From Halorussus rarus (GTDB lineage: Archaea > Halobacteriota > Halobacteria > Halobacteriales > Haladaptataceae): a DNA stretch of 64,000 bases. Of the stretch, positions 24,044 to 33,249 are shown one piece after another. Made by a program: the position numbers and the translations under genes. Below the pieces are notes generated by a model. That model was not told where the DNA came from, did not search any database, and saw only the letters and a program-made list of their open reading frames with translations. Position 1 is the stretch's first letter; every line of letters begins with the position of its first letter. The stretch lies in the NCBI RefSeq assembly GCF_003369835.1, contig NZ_QPMJ01000001.1:124001-188000 (forward strand). Direction: 5' to 3'.

Positions 24044-24577
24044 TCACGCCAGGCCGAAGCTGTCGGGGTCCGGCCGGCCGAGCAGGTCGGTCAGGACCGC
24101 GTAGAGGTTCTCGACCTGCGGGTGACCGTCGTCGCGTCGACCGCGGTCGCCGATCCAGCGGTACCGGACCACGCCCTCGCAGTCCACGACGAAGCAGGCC
24201 CGGCGCGCCCGCGGCGCGACGCCGAACGCCCGGTAGGTCGCGCCGTAGGACCGCGCTATCGAGAGGTCGCGGTCCGAGCAGAACGGGTAGGTCACGTCGA
24301 GGTAGTCGATGAACTCCCGGTTGGTCCGGGGCCGGGCGCGGTTGATTCCGACCACCCGGATCCGGTCGTCGGCCGCGAACCAGTCGTACTTGCCGACCGC
24401 GCGGCGCTCGGCGAACCCCTCCAGGTCGAAGTCGGTCGGCTGGAACACCAGCAGGACCGCGCCGTCCTCGACCAGCGACGACAGCGACGCCTCCGTCACC
24501 GACCCGTCGGGCGCCGCCAGCGGCGCGGTGAACTCCGGGGCTCGCGAACCGACCGCCGGACCGCCGGGGTCTCCCAT
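24044..24577 (-). CDS. Peroxiredoxin-like (AhpC/TSA fold) protein without peroxidatic cysteine
   Basis: A 177-residue thioredoxin-fold protein: VGSRAPEFTAPLAAPDG, VLLVFQPTDFDLEGFAE, VVGINRARPRTNREFID and YPFCSDRDLSIARSYGA. Peroxiredoxins have a cysteine at the end of PxDFxxxC; here the residue is glycine (PTDFDLEG). Other cysteines remain in YPFCSD, RACFVVDCEG. Activity as a peroxidase is therefore doubtful; a thiol-disulfide or binding role is possible. The start is uncertain: 24577 fits a leaderless mRNA from CTTTATGCC, while 24589 adds four residues. Confidence 0.78.
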   Translation of the reverse strand: MGDPGGPAVGSRAPEFTAPLAAPDGSVTEASLSSLVEDGAVLLVFQPTDFDLEGFAERRAVGKYDWFAADDRIRVVGINRARPRTNREFIDYLDVTYPFCSDRDLSIARSYGATYRAFGVAPRARRACFVVDCEGVVRYRWIGDRGRRDDGHPQVENLYAVLTDLLGRPDPDSFGLA

Positions 24578-24712
24578 CGTTCGCTGCATCTCCCGAGACC
24601 GGCATAAAGCTACGTCAGACACGAACAAGGCGGCGGACGTCTCCGACGGACCGGCCTCGGACTGACGAGCGGTCCGGCCCTTTTATAGCACCCTGCCGAG
24701 AACGCGCCTGAC

Positions 24713-25063
24713 ATGGTGACGTCACTGGTCGGCGACGCGCTGGTCCTCGTGGCGCTGCTCGGCTTCTACGGGGGGCTGGCACGGGACCTCGGCGCGACCA
24801 CCGAGTTCCTGGCCCCGCGGCTCGGCCTCGGGCTCTCGCTGGGCGCCTACGTCGCGGGCGGCGTCGGCGCGCTGCTGGCGCTGGCGACGGTCGCGGTCGA
24901 GGTGGTCAGCGCCGGATCGGGCCCCGCCAGCGAGGCCGCGGCCGCGGTCGGCCTGGGCCTGCTGTTCGCGGCGGTCTTCGGACTGTTCTTCCGGTTCGGC
25001 ACCGCGGTGTACGCCGTGCTACTCCGGATCGGGCTGGGGCTGCGTCCCGACGACCGGGAGTGA
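24713..25063 (+). CDS. Small four-helix-type membrane protein of unknown function
   Basis: A 116-residue hydrophobic protein with about three to four membrane helices (LVGDALVLVALLGFYGGLA, GLSLGAYVAGGVGALLALATVAVEVV, LGLLFAAVFGLFFRFG) and a short charged end LRPDDRE. CTTTTATAGC about 30 nt upstream of the ATG is a good TATA box. I recognise no family. It is followed by the M24 protein gene after 80 nt on the same strand. Confidence 0.6.
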   Translation: MVTSLVGDALVLVALLGFYGGLARDLGATTEFLAPRLGLGLSLGAYVAGGVGALLALATVAVEVVSAGSGPASEAAAAVGLGLLFAAVFGLFFRFGTAVYAVLLRIGLGLRPDDRE

Positions 25064-25143
25064 AACGGGCTCGCCGCCGCAGAACTCCCCGACAGGTGGC
25101 CGGCACGTCAACGTTTAACCCCGAGGGTTGCGTGGGTCGACGC

Positions 25144-26346
25144 ATGCCGACGCGCGTACCCGACGCCGAATTCCGGGACCGACTCGCCGCCGTCCGCGAC
25201 CGCATCGCCGACGCCGGCGCCGACGCGGGGGTCTGGTTCGGCGCGACCAGCATCGAGTACCTGACCGGGTTCGACCACATCCAGACCGAGCGGCCGGTGG
25301 TCCTGGCGGTGACCGCCGACCGGGTCGCCGTGACCGTCCCCCGCCTCGAGGTCGAGCGGGTGGAGTCGAACCCCCGCATCGACGCGGTCCACCACTACTT
25401 CGACTACCCCGGCGGAAATCCGGTCGAGACTGCCGCTCGGATGCTGTCGGACCTCGACGCCGAGTCGGTCGCCGCCGACGCCGACGGCGCGCCGGGCGTG
25501 ATGGGCTACGAGGGCCCGCAGCTCTCGAAGTTCGTCGACGTCGAGACCCAGAGCTGGGTCGACCGGCTGCGGTGGGCCAAGTCCGACGCCGAGGTCGACC
25601 TGGTCCGCGAGTCCGCCCGGTGGGGCAACCTCGCCCACCGCTATCTCGCCGACCACACCGAGGTGGGCGAGCACCCCGCGACCGTGAGCCAGCGCGCCTC
25701 GCTGGAGGCGTCCCGCGCGATGCTCGATACGCTGGGCGATGAGTACGTCCCGCGCACGCGCGGGGACGGCCCCGCGATGGCGGGGTTCATCACCGGCGAG
25801 CAGACCGCCCTGCCCCACGGCCACACCGCGAACCGCCGGCTGCGGGAGGGCGACGTGCTGGTCACGGGCGCCACCGCCAACGTCGACGGCTACTTCTCGG
25901 AGCTCGAGCGCACGATGTTCCTCGGCGAGCCCACCGACGAGCAGGCCCACTACTTCGAGCTGATGCTGGAGGCCCAGACCGCCGCCATCGACGCGCTCGG
26001 GCCGGGCGTCGAACTCGCCTACGTCGACGAGCAGGTGTGGGACTTCTTCGCCGAGCAGGGCGTCGCCGACCTCGCCCAGCACCACGTCGGCCACAACATC
26101 GGGCTGGGCGCCCACGAACCGCCGTACATCGACCGCGGGTGGACCGACCACTGCGAGTCCCGGGACGGCCGCGAGGACGGGGACGCCGAGATGGAGCCCG
26201 GCCACGTCTACACCATCGAGCCGGGCATCTACACAGACGAGTACGGCTACCGCCACTCGGACACCGTGGCCGTCACCGAGGACGGCACCGAGATGCTGAC
26301 CTACTACCCGCGGGACCTCGAATCGAACGTCATCCGGGTCGAGTAG
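25144..26346 (+). CDS. M24-family (pita-bread fold) protein with incomplete metal site
   Basis: A 400-residue protein: N-terminal creatinase-like domain (about 1-150), then the pita-bread domain (about 155-395). The start MPTRVPDAEFRDRL at 25144 is preferred over longer Arg-rich options. In Xaa-Pro peptidases the five ligands are D, D, H, E, E. Here the positions read VLVTGAT (Asp to Thr), YFSELERT (Asp to Glu), GHNIGLGAHEPP (His kept), YTIEPGIY (Glu kept) and GYRHSDTVAV (Glu to Ser). The dimetal site is therefore incomplete, as in creatinase, which is metal-free. Annotation as Xaa-Pro dipeptidase should be taken with caution. Confidence 0.82.
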   Translation: MPTRVPDAEFRDRLAAVRDRIADAGADAGVWFGATSIEYLTGFDHIQTERPVVLAVTADRVAVTVPRLEVERVESNPRIDAVHHYFDYPGGNPVETAARMLSDLDAESVAADADGAPGVMGYEGPQLSKFVDVETQSWVDRLRWAKSDAEVDLVRESARWGNLAHRYLADHTEVGEHPATVSQRASLEASRAMLDTLGDEYVPRTRGDGPAMAGFITGEQTALPHGHTANRRLREGDVLVTGATANVDGYFSELERTMFLGEPTDEQAHYFELMLEAQTAAIDALGPGVELAYVDEQVWDFFAEQGVADLAQHHVGHNIGLGAHEPPYIDRGWTDHCESRDGREDGDAEMEPGHVYTIEPGIYTDEYGYRHSDTVAVTEDGTEMLTYYPRDLESNVIRVE

Positions 26347-26366
26347 GCGGCTCCGACGCGAGACCG

Positions 26367-27992
26367 CTACCGCTCTGGGGACGGCGCGGCGTCGCGGTCG
26401 GCCGCCGCCGCGGCGTCCGGGGGCGCCCGCTCGAACCGCAGGCGGACGACGCTCCCCCGGGGCGTCCGCTCGTCGAACGACACCGCGCCGCCCGACTCGC
26501 GGACGATCCAGTTCACCAGCCAGAGCCCGAGCCCGCTCGCGTGGTCGAGCGGCGTCTCGTACCCCCGTTCGAGCACCGCGACCTCCTCGTCCGGGATTCC
26601 GGGGCCGTTGTCGGCGACCCGGACCGTCACGCCGTCTTCGGACCCGCAGTCGAACGTCACGTCGATGCGGGGCTCGTCCGCGTCGTTGTGTTCGACCCCG
26701 TTGTCGAACAGGTTCCTGATCGCCGACTCCACGAGCGGATGGGCGTACACGCGGCAGGCGTCACAGTCGGGACCGTCCGCGACGACCGTCGGGTAGTCGC
26801 GCCGGACGCGGTCGAGCTGGGTCCCGACGACGGCGGCGATGTCGACGACCCGTCGCTCCTCGCCCTCGTTCTGGAGCAGGCGCTCGACGTCCCGTATCTG
26901 GTCGCCGGTCTGGACGAGCCCGGCGGCCTGCTCGCGTATCGTCGCCGCGCTCCGGGCCGCGGCCTCGTCGGTCGCGTCCTCGACCAGCAGGTCGGCGTGA
27001 CCCTCGATGACGTTCGCGGCGTTCCGGAGGTCGTGGCGGAACACCCGGTTCAGTACCGTGAGCTGTCGATTGAGCCGCTCGGCCTCGTCCCGGGCGGTCT
27101 CGAGTTCCTGTTCGCGGTCCGCGCGCTCGAGCGCGGTCTGGGTGTTCGCCGCCAGGATCCGGGCCAGCGAGACGTCCATCTCGTCGAACGCGCCGGGCTC
27201 GGTCGACCCGACGTTCATCACCCCGTACTCGCCGAGCGGGAGCACGATCTCGCTCCGGATCGGCGTGTCCTCGCTGTGTCGGCCCGCCGCCTCGCGCACG
27301 TCGTCGAACACCATCGTCTCGTCCGCCCGGAACGCCTCCCACGACAGGCTGTCGTCTCCGGTGTAGGTCGGCGTCTCTCCGACCAGGTCGTCGGCGTCGT
27401 CGGTCTGGGCGACCGGACGCAGCACGTCGTCGGCGCCGTCGTAGAGCCAGCACGTGTTGATGCGGAAGCCGAGGATGTCTCGGGCGGCCTCGACCGCCTG
27501 CGAGGCGACAGCCTCCCTGTCGGACGTCTCGACCAGCGTCCGGGTCCTGGCGTGGAGCTCGTCGAGCGCCCGTTCGCGCGCCCGGATCGTCCGCCGCTGG
27601 CGGCGCCGCTCGGCGTCGTACACGCCGACGACGAACCCGACGAAGGCCCCGCCCGTGGCGGTGTCGAGCACGACGAACCACCGGTCGACCATGGTCGCTC
27701 CGTGGGCCCTCTGGTAGAGGATGATGAGGACCGCACCGAGACCCAGGACCGCGACGCCCACGACGCACCATGTCCCGACGCGGCGAGCGCCGGCGGCGGC
27801 GAGCCCGCTCCGCCACAGCCAGACGCCGCCGAGCGCCACCCCGACGCTGACGGCCATCGGGAGGAGGACGCCGAAGACGAGGGTCGCCAGCGACTCGTCT
27901 TCGCCGACAGCGCGGGCGGCGTGGAGGAGGAACAGCCCGACACCGAGCCCGGAGACGGCGACCGACCCGGCCAGTCCGCTCGAATTGCGCAT
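26367..27992 (-). CDS. Membrane GAF-domain histidine kinase
   Basis: A 541-residue sensor kinase. About four transmembrane helices lie in residues 1-125, then a helical linker, a GAF domain (about 145-290; FRINTCWLYDGADDVLRP, RSEIVLPLGEYGVMNVGS), the H-box LNRVFRHDLRNAANVIEGH, N-box ESAIRNLFDNGVEHND, G1 VRVADNGPGIPD and GLGLWLVN. The ATG at 27992 is favoured because AAGTATAACTC lies about 28 nt upstream. It is divergent from the cobamide operon with a shared 130-nt promoter region; a regulatory link is only a possibility. No response regulator is nearby. Confidence 0.85.
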   Translation of the reverse strand: MRNSSGLAGSVAVSGLGVGLFLLHAARAVGEDESLATLVFGVLLPMAVSVGVALGGVWLWRSGLAAAGARRVGTWCVVGVAVLGLGAVLIILYQRAHGATMVDRWFVVLDTATGGAFVGFVVGVYDAERRRQRRTIRARERALDELHARTRTLVETSDREAVASQAVEAARDILGFRINTCWLYDGADDVLRPVAQTDDADDLVGETPTYTGDDSLSWEAFRADETMVFDDVREAAGRHSEDTPIRSEIVLPLGEYGVMNVGSTEPGAFDEMDVSLARILAANTQTALERADREQELETARDEAERLNRQLTVLNRVFRHDLRNAANVIEGHADLLVEDATDEAAARSAATIREQAAGLVQTGDQIRDVERLLQNEGEERRVVDIAAVVGTQLDRVRRDYPTVVADGPDCDACRVYAHPLVESAIRNLFDNGVEHNDADEPRIDVTFDCGSEDGVTVRVADNGPGIPDEEVAVLERGYETPLDHASGLGLWLVNWIVRESGGAVSFDERTPRGSVVRLRFERAPPDAAAAADRDAAPSPER

Positions 27993-28122
27993 TCTGCGGA
28001 GTAGTATCATCGAACTGAGTTATACTTTTGGACCCGGCGCCCCGCCACCGGGCTCTCGGTCCGGTCTCGCCGGCCCGTCGCGGTCCGACCGATTCAAGTC
28101 TGCTTGGACTAATACCGACGTA

Positions 28123-28746
28123 GTGGCAGTCTCGTTCGACCTCTTCGGCACGCTGGTCAGGGCCGACCGCCCGGCCGACCCCGCGGACGCGGTCGCCGCG
28201 GAGCTCCGCGAGCGGGGCGTCGCGGTGCCCGACGACTGGACCGACGCCTACCGGGAGGTCCACGTCGACGCCCCGGCGGGCGCGGAGGTCCCGCTGCCGG
28301 CCCACGTCAGTGCCGCCCTCGCCAGCAGGGGCGTCAGCGCGCCCGGCAACGCGGCCCGCCGGGCTGTCGTGGCCGCATTCGACCCCGACGTGGAGACCCG
28401 GGAGGGCGCGGTCGAGGCGGTCCGAGCGGCGAGCGACCGGGGGCCGGTCGCCGTCCTCTCGAACTGCGCCGTCCCCCAGCTCGCCCGCCAGGCGCTGATT
28501 CGCTCCGACCTCGACCGCGACGCCCTCGACGCCGTGGTCACCAGCGCCGCCTGCGGGTGGCGCAAGCCCGACGCCCGGGCGTTCGAGACCTGCGCCGACC
28601 GACTCGGCGTCCCGGTCGCTGACCTCGTCCACGTCGGCGACGACTCCCGGACCGACGGCGGTATCGCGGACTGTGGCGGCGAGGCGGTCCTGCTCGACGA
28701 CGTCCCGCTGACCGACGTCCCCGCGTGGCTGGAGGGTCGGCGGTGA
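28123..28746 (+). CDS. HAD-superfamily hydrolase heading the cobamide operon
   Basis: A 207-residue HAD protein with a GTG start. Motif I is VSFDLFGTLV (nucleophile Asp near 6), motif II VLSNCAVP, motif III GWRKPDARAFE and motif IV VGDDSRTD. The residue two after the nucleophile is Phe rather than the Asp of classical phosphatases, so phosphatase chemistry is not assured. It overlaps cbiB by 4 nt. Cobamide synthesis needs removal of the phosphate from adenosylcobalamin-5'-phosphate; no CobC or CobZ is seen here, so this protein is a candidate by position. That assignment is inference. Confidence 0.8.
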   Translation: MAVSFDLFGTLVRADRPADPADAVAAELRERGVAVPDDWTDAYREVHVDAPAGAEVPLPAHVSAALASRGVSAPGNAARRAVVAAFDPDVETREGAVEAVRAASDRGPVAVLSNCAVPQLARQALIRSDLDRDALDAVVTSAACGWRKPDARAFETCADRLGVPVADLVHVGDDSRTDGGIADCGGEAVLLDDVPLTDVPAWLEGRR

Positions 28747-29840
28747 CGCCGGCGACGCCGCTCGCGGTCGGCGGTCTCCCGCAGGGAGCAGGACCCGCGG
28801 TCGCAATTGCAATCGCGCTCCTGCTGGACGCCGCGGTCGCCGAACCCCCGCGGGGACTCCACCCGGTCGCGCGGTTCGGATCGCTGGTCGCCCGCGCCGA
28901 CCGGGAGTGGTCGCGGCCCCGCCTCGCGGGCGCGGTCGTCGCCGCGGCGCTCCCGCTGCTGGCGGCCGCGGCGGTGGCGCTCGCGGTGGCGCTCGCAGCC
29001 CACCTCCACCCGCTCGCCGGCGTCCTCGCGGCCGGACTGGTCGTCTTCGCGACGACCAGCCTCCGGATGCTGGTCTCGACGGCCGCCGGGGTGGTCGCCG
29101 CGACCGAGGCCGACCTGCCGACCGCCCGCGAGCGCCTGCGGGCGCTGGCCGGACGGGACGCCGCCGCGCTCTCGGCCGGCGAGGTCCGGAGCGCCGCGGT
29201 CGAGAGCGCGGCCGAGAACCTCGCCGACGGCGCCGTGGCCGCGCTGCTGGCGTTCGCGCTCCTCGCGCCCGTCTCGCTGTCGCTGGGCGCCGGCGCCGCC
29301 GCGTGGGCGAAGGCGGTCAACACCCTCGACTCGATGCTCGGGTACCCCGGCAAGCCCCACGGCACCGCGAGCGCCCGCCTCGACGACGCGGTGATGTGGA
29401 TTCCCGCGCGTGTGAGCGCGGTACTGCTCGCGGTCGCCGCGCTCGCCCGCGGCGGGATTTCGGGTCGCTCCGGCCTGTCGGCCACCGGGTCGGCTGGCGA
29501 GTCGACCGCCTCGGGCGGGCGCAGCCCGGTCGCCTCGCTGTCGGCCGGCCGCCGGTGGGCCGACGCCCCGCCCTCCCCGAACTCCGGGTGGCCGATGGCC
29601 ACGCTGGCGGCGGTCCTCGACGCGCGGTTGGAGAAGCCGGGCGTCTACGTCCTGAATCCCGAGGCCGGCCTGCCGTCGGTCGAGACCGCGCGCGCCGGCG
29701 TCCGGGTGGTCGCGGTCGCGGGCGCGCTGGCCTTCGCGGTCGCGGGCGCGCTGGCGCTGCTGGTCGGCGGAATCGCCGCGGATGTCGGTTCGGCGGTCGC
29801 ACCGCTCTCGGTCCTCCCGGAGGTGGTCGCGTGGTACTGA
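28743..29840 (+). CDS. cbiB: Adenosylcobinamide-phosphate synthase CbiB
   Basis: A 365-residue membrane protein with a GTG start overlapping the HAD stop by 4 nt. About five membrane segments are visible. Family blocks: LLLDAAVAEPPRGLHPVARFG at the start, ESAAENLADGAVAALLAFA, AWAKAVNTLDSMLGYP and ARLDDAVMWIPARVSAVLL. CbiB joins aminopropanol phosphate to adenosylcobyric acid. A hydrophilic Ser/Gly-rich segment (about 240-285) before NSGWPMATLAAVLD looks longer than in bacterial CbiB. It overlaps cobS by 10 nt. Confidence 0.92.
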   Translation: MTPATPLAVGGLPQGAGPAVAIAIALLLDAAVAEPPRGLHPVARFGSLVARADREWSRPRLAGAVVAAALPLLAAAAVALAVALAAHLHPLAGVLAAGLVVFATTSLRMLVSTAAGVVAATEADLPTARERLRALAGRDAAALSAGEVRSAAVESAAENLADGAVAALLAFALLAPVSLSLGAGAAAWAKAVNTLDSMLGYPGKPHGTASARLDDAVMWIPARVSAVLLAVAALARGGISGRSGLSATGSAGESTASGGRSPVASLSAGRRWADAPPSPNSGWPMATLAAVLDARLEKPGVYVLNPEAGLPSVETARAGVRVVAVAGALAFAVAGALALLVGGIAADVGSAVAPLSVLPEVVAWY

Positions 29841-30607
29841 CCGCGACGAAGGGCGCGCTCGGGTTCCTGACCCGGCTCCCGACCGGCCGGAGCGAGGCGG
29901 CGTGGACCGCCTTCAGCGAGACGCCGGCGGCGTTCCCGCTGGCAGGGTGGGTCGCGGGCGCGCTGGCCGCGACGCCGCTGGTCGCGCCGGCCCTCGTCCC
30001 GATTCCGGGTCCGACCGCCGCGTTCGGCTACCTGCTCGCGCTCTACGCCGTCACGGGAATCAACCACGCCGACGGGGTGGCCGACCTCGGCGACGCAGCG
30101 GTCGTCCACGGCGACGCCGAGGACCGCCGGGCGGTGTTGAAGGACACGGAGGTCGGCGTCGGGGCCGTCCTGGCGCTCGGTCTCGTGCTCGTCGGCCTCG
30201 CGCTCGCCGCGCTGTCGCTGGCCGGCCTCCCGCCGTCTGCGCATCCCACCGCCGTCCTCGGCGTGCCGGCGGCCGTCGCTATCGTCGTCGCCGCCGAGGT
30301 CGGCGCCAAGACCGGCATGGCCGCGCTGGCCTGCCTCGGCGACCCCGCCTTCGAGGGCCTCGGCTCGGCGTTCACCGGGAACGACCCGGCCGCGCTGGTC
30401 GCCCCGGCGCTGGTCGCGGCCCCGGTCGCCCTCCTCGGCGCCCCCGCGGTCGCCGCGCTCGTCGGCGCCGTCGCCGCCGCGCTCGCACTGCTGTCGTGGA
30501 GCGAAGCCCGACTCGGCGGGGTCAACGGCGACGTCTTCGGCGCGACGAACGAACTCGCCCGCCTCGCGGGCCTCCACCTGGGGGTGGTCGCGTGGACGCT
30601 CTGGTGA
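29831..30607 (+). CDS. cobS: Adenosylcobinamide-GDP ribazoletransferase (cobalamin synthase) CobS
   Basis: A 258-residue integral membrane enzyme with a GTG start inside the end of cbiB. It opens TATKGALGFLTRLPTGR. The conserved acidic metal/phosphate motif is GINHADGVADLGDA (about 75-88), followed by VLKDTEVGVGAV and AEVGAKTGMAALACLGD. It condenses adenosylcobinamide-GDP with alpha-ribazole (phosphate) at the membrane. It overlaps cobY by 16 nt. Confidence 0.92.
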   Translation: MVLTATKGALGFLTRLPTGRSEAAWTAFSETPAAFPLAGWVAGALAATPLVAPALVPIPGPTAAFGYLLALYAVTGINHADGVADLGDAAVVHGDAEDRRAVLKDTEVGVGAVLALGLVLVGLALAALSLAGLPPSAHPTAVLGVPAAVAIVVAAEVGAKTGMAALACLGDPAFEGLGSAFTGNDPAALVAPALVAAPVALLGAPAVAALVGAVAAALALLSWSEARLGGVNGDVFGATNELARLAGLHLGVVAWTLW

Positions 30608-31197
30608 TGTGCGGCGGTCGAGGCACCCGCCTCGACGCGGAGCGCGAGAAGCCCCTGTTCGAGGTCGCCGGGCGACCCATGCTCGCCCGGGTCGCCGACG
30701 CGCTCGCCGAGAGCGAGGTCGGAACCGTCTATGCTGTCGTCTCTCCGAATGCACCTGAGACACGGAAATTCGCCACCGAACACGACTCGCTCTCGACCAT
30801 CGAGTCGCCGGGAGACGGGTACGTGACGGACCTCCAGACCGCCCTCGACGCGGTCGAGACCCCGGTCCTCACGGTCGCGGCCGACCTGCCGCTGCTCGAC
30901 GCCGACGCCGTGAACGCGGTCCTCGACGCGTACGCGACGCGCCGGGACTCCGACCCCGTACCATCCGGCCCGCCCTCCCTGACCGTCTGCGTCCCGGCCG
31001 CGCTCAAGCGCGCACTCGGGGCGAGCGCGGACACCATCTTCGAACCGAGCGACGGTGACGGCCGGGAACTCGCCCCGGCCGGCGTCAACGTCGTCGCTGA
31101 GACCGACACCGAAACCATGTACGAGACCTACGACGCGCGACTGGCAGTGAACGTGAACCGACTCTCGGACGCCGACCTCGCGGAGGGGTTGCTGTGA
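30592..31197 (+). CDS. cobY: NTP:adenosylcobinamide-phosphate nucleotidyltransferase CobY
   Basis: A 201-residue nucleotidyltransferase with a GTG start, [23 protein letters not shown], the GTP-binding signature. [16 protein letters not shown] carries the Asp of the metal site. CobY is the archaeal non-orthologous replacement of bacterial CobU; it guanylates adenosylcobinamide phosphate and has no kinase activity, fitting salvage through CbiZ and CbiB. The stop overlaps the next start by 4 nt. Confidence 0.92.
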   Translation: MDALVMCGGRGTRLDAEREKPLFEVAGRPMLARVADALAESEVGTVYAVVSPNAPETRKFATEHDSLSTIESPGDGYVTDLQTALDAVETPVLTVAADLPLLDADAVNAVLDAYATRRDSDPVPSGPPSLTVCVPAALKRALGASADTIFEPSDGDGRELAPAGVNVVAETDTETMYETYDARLAVNVNRLSDADLAEGLL

Positions 31198-32228
31198 GGC
31201 TGGTGCTGTTCGCCGGGACGACCCGGACCGCGGAGATCGACGGCATCAGCGCGGCGGGCGCCGACCCCGACCTGATGGCCCACACGCCCAGCGCGGACGC
31301 CGAGATACTCGAGTACGGCCGGCCGGTCCGGGCGCCCGTCGTGCCGGTCAGCCCCTCGGGCTGCCCGACGCCCGCAGTGGCGACCCGCGCGGTCCGCGAG
31401 TGCGCCGACTTCCCGACGACCGTGGTGGACGCCGGCCTGACCGAACCCACCGCCGCGCCGACCGTCACCGTGGGCGCGCGCCCCGGCGACGACGTCCGCG
31501 AGGCGGACCCGGTGCCGACCGCGCCGGGCGCCTTCGCCGCGGCCCGCGAGTTCGGCCGGCGACTCCCCGACGACGAGGTGCTGGTCGCCGAGACCATCCC
31601 CGGGGGCACCACGACCGCGCTGGGCGTGCTGACAGTCCTCGGCGAGGAACGCGGGGTCTCCTCCTCGCTTCCGGACAACCCCGTCGAGCGCAAGCGCGAG
31701 GTGGTCGGCGAAGCCCTCGACGCGAGCGGCCTCGGCCCGGGCGACGCGGCCGGCGACCCCCGCCTCGCGGTCCGGCGCGTCGGCGACCCCGTGCTGGCGA
31801 GCGCCGCCGGATTCGTGGTAGGGGCCGCGGCGTCGGGCACCACAATCACGTTGGCCGGCGGCACTCAGTTAGTCGCGGTCGCCGCGCTCGCGCGCCACGC
31901 CGACTGCGAGGCGCCGCTCGAACTCGCGACGACCGCGTTCGTCGCCGAGGACCCCGCGGTCGACCTCCGTTCCGCCGCGGTCGACTTCGACCTCGACGTG
32001 ACCGTCACCGACCCCGACTTCGACGGGGTCGACCACCCCGCGATGGCCCGGTTCGCCGCGGGCGAGGCCAAGGAGGGCGTCGGCATGGGCGGCGCGCTCG
32101 CGCTCGCCGAGCGCCGGGGAGTCGAGATGGCGCGCGTCCGCGACCGGATTCGCGCGGTGTATGACGACCTGCTCGACTCGGGGGCGGGAGAAGTGACGCC
32201 ATCCGGAGGCGCGGATGGACCCCGATAG
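31194..32228 (+). CDS. cobT: CobT-like nicotinate-nucleotide phosphoribosyltransferase (UPF0284)
   Basis: A 344-residue protein. Visible blocks are [76 protein letters not shown] and [19 protein letters not shown]. These match the archaeal UPF0284 branch of CobT, which activates the lower-ligand base as alpha-ribazole phosphate. The GTG start overlaps the cobY stop (GTGA). No lower-ligand synthesis gene is adjacent. It overlaps cobD by 14 nt. Confidence 0.88.
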   Translation: MRLVLFAGTTRTAEIDGISAAGADPDLMAHTPSADAEILEYGRPVRAPVVPVSPSGCPTPAVATRAVRECADFPTTVVDAGLTEPTAAPTVTVGARPGDDVREADPVPTAPGAFAAAREFGRRLPDDEVLVAETIPGGTTTALGVLTVLGEERGVSSSLPDNPVERKREVVGEALDASGLGPGDAAGDPRLAVRRVGDPVLASAAGFVVGAAASGTTITLAGGTQLVAVAALARHADCEAPLELATTAFVAEDPAVDLRSAAVDFDLDVTVTDPDFDGVDHPAMARFAAGEAKEGVGMGGALALAERRGVEMARVRDRIRAVYDDLLDSGAGEVTPSGGADGPR

Positions 32229-33249
32229 CGTCCGCGAGGCCGGCCGGGTCCCCCACGGCGGGACCGACGACCCCGACCTGCTGGAGTTCAGCGCGAACAC
32301 CAACCCCCGGACGCCCCCGGGCGTCGAGGAGGTCCACGTCGACGCGCTCGAGGCCGCCCGGTCGTATCCGGACGACGACTACCCCGAGTTCCGGACCGCG
32401 GCGGCCGACTTCGTGGGCTGCGGCTCCGAGGACGTGGTCCCGACGCCGGGCGGCCTCGCGGCGCTCCGCCTGACCTTCGCGACCCGGGTCTCGCCCGGCG
32501 ACTCGGTCCTCGTTCCCTACCCCAGTTTCGGCGAGTACGCCCGCGAAATCTGCCTCCAGGGCGGGAATGCCGAGTTCGTCCCCCACGACGACCTGCTCGA
32601 CGCCGACCCGACCGACCGCGCCGCGGCCGTGGTCTGCAACCCCAACAACCCGACCGGCGACGCCTACGACCACGACGCCCTCCGCGAGTTCGCGGCCCGG
32701 TGCCGGGACGCCGACTGCCTGCTCGTCGCCGACGAGGCGTTCCTGGGGTTCACCGACCGCCCCTCGCTCGCGGGCACCGAGGGCGTCGCCGTCGCGCGCT
32801 CGCTGACCAAGCTCTTCGGCCTGCCCGGACTCCGCGCCGGGTTCGCGGTCGCGACCGGCGACCTCGGCGACGACCTCGCGACCGCCCGGCGGGCCTGGAG
32901 CCTCGGCGCGCCGGCGGCCCGAGTCGGCGCCCACTGCCTGCGCCAGTCGGGGTTCGTCGCCGAGACCCGCGAGCGCGTCCGGCGGGAGCGCGCCCGGATG
33001 GCCGACGCGCTCGGCGAGGAGTTCGGCGTCTACGCGCCCGGGGGACCGCCGCTCTCGTCGTCCTCGGCGCCCTTCGTCCTGCTCGACACCGGCGAGCGCG
33101 ACCCCGCCGACGTCGTCCGGAGCGCCCGCGACCGCGGCGTCGCGATCCGGGACGCCACGACGTTCCGGGGCCTCGACTCCCACGTCCGGGTCGCGGTCCG
33201 CGCGCCCGAGGCGAACGACCGACTGCTGGCGGTGCTCGCCGATGTCTGA
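32215..33249 (+). CDS. cobD: L-threonine-O-3-phosphate decarboxylase CobD
   Basis: A 344-residue PLP enzyme of the aspartate aminotransferase fold. [13 protein letters not shown] is the N-terminal signature, CNPNNPTGD binds the cofactor region, VADEAFLGF holds the pyridine-N Asp, and [15 protein letters not shown] carries the Schiff-base lysine (K199). It supplies (R)-1-amino-2-propanol phosphate to CbiB. The start lies within the end of cobT. Some relatives are histidinol-phosphate aminotransferases; the operon settles the choice. Confidence 0.9.
   Translation: MDPDSVREAGRVPHGGTDDPDLLEFSANTNPRTPPGVEEVHVDALEAARSYPDDDYPEFRTAAADFVGCGSEDVVPTPGGLAALRLTFATRVSPGDSVLVPYPSFGEYAREICLQGGNAEFVPHDDLLDADPTDRAAAVVCNPNNPTGDAYDHDALREFAARCRDADCLLVADEAFLGFTDRPSLAGTEGVAVARSLTKLFGLPGLRAGFAVATGDLGDDLATARRAWSLGAPAARVGAHCLRQSGFVAETRERVRRERARMADALGEEFGVYAPGGPPLSSSSAPFVLLDTGERDPADVVRSARDRGVAIRDATTFRGLDSHVRVAVRAPEANDRLLAVLADV

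Noticed and set aside
28743-29840. Ser/Gly-rich segment of CbiB as another hairpin insertion
   Set aside because: The DNA at about 29460-29590 lacks paired short stems like those at 5633 or 61652, so it is more likely a natural loop.
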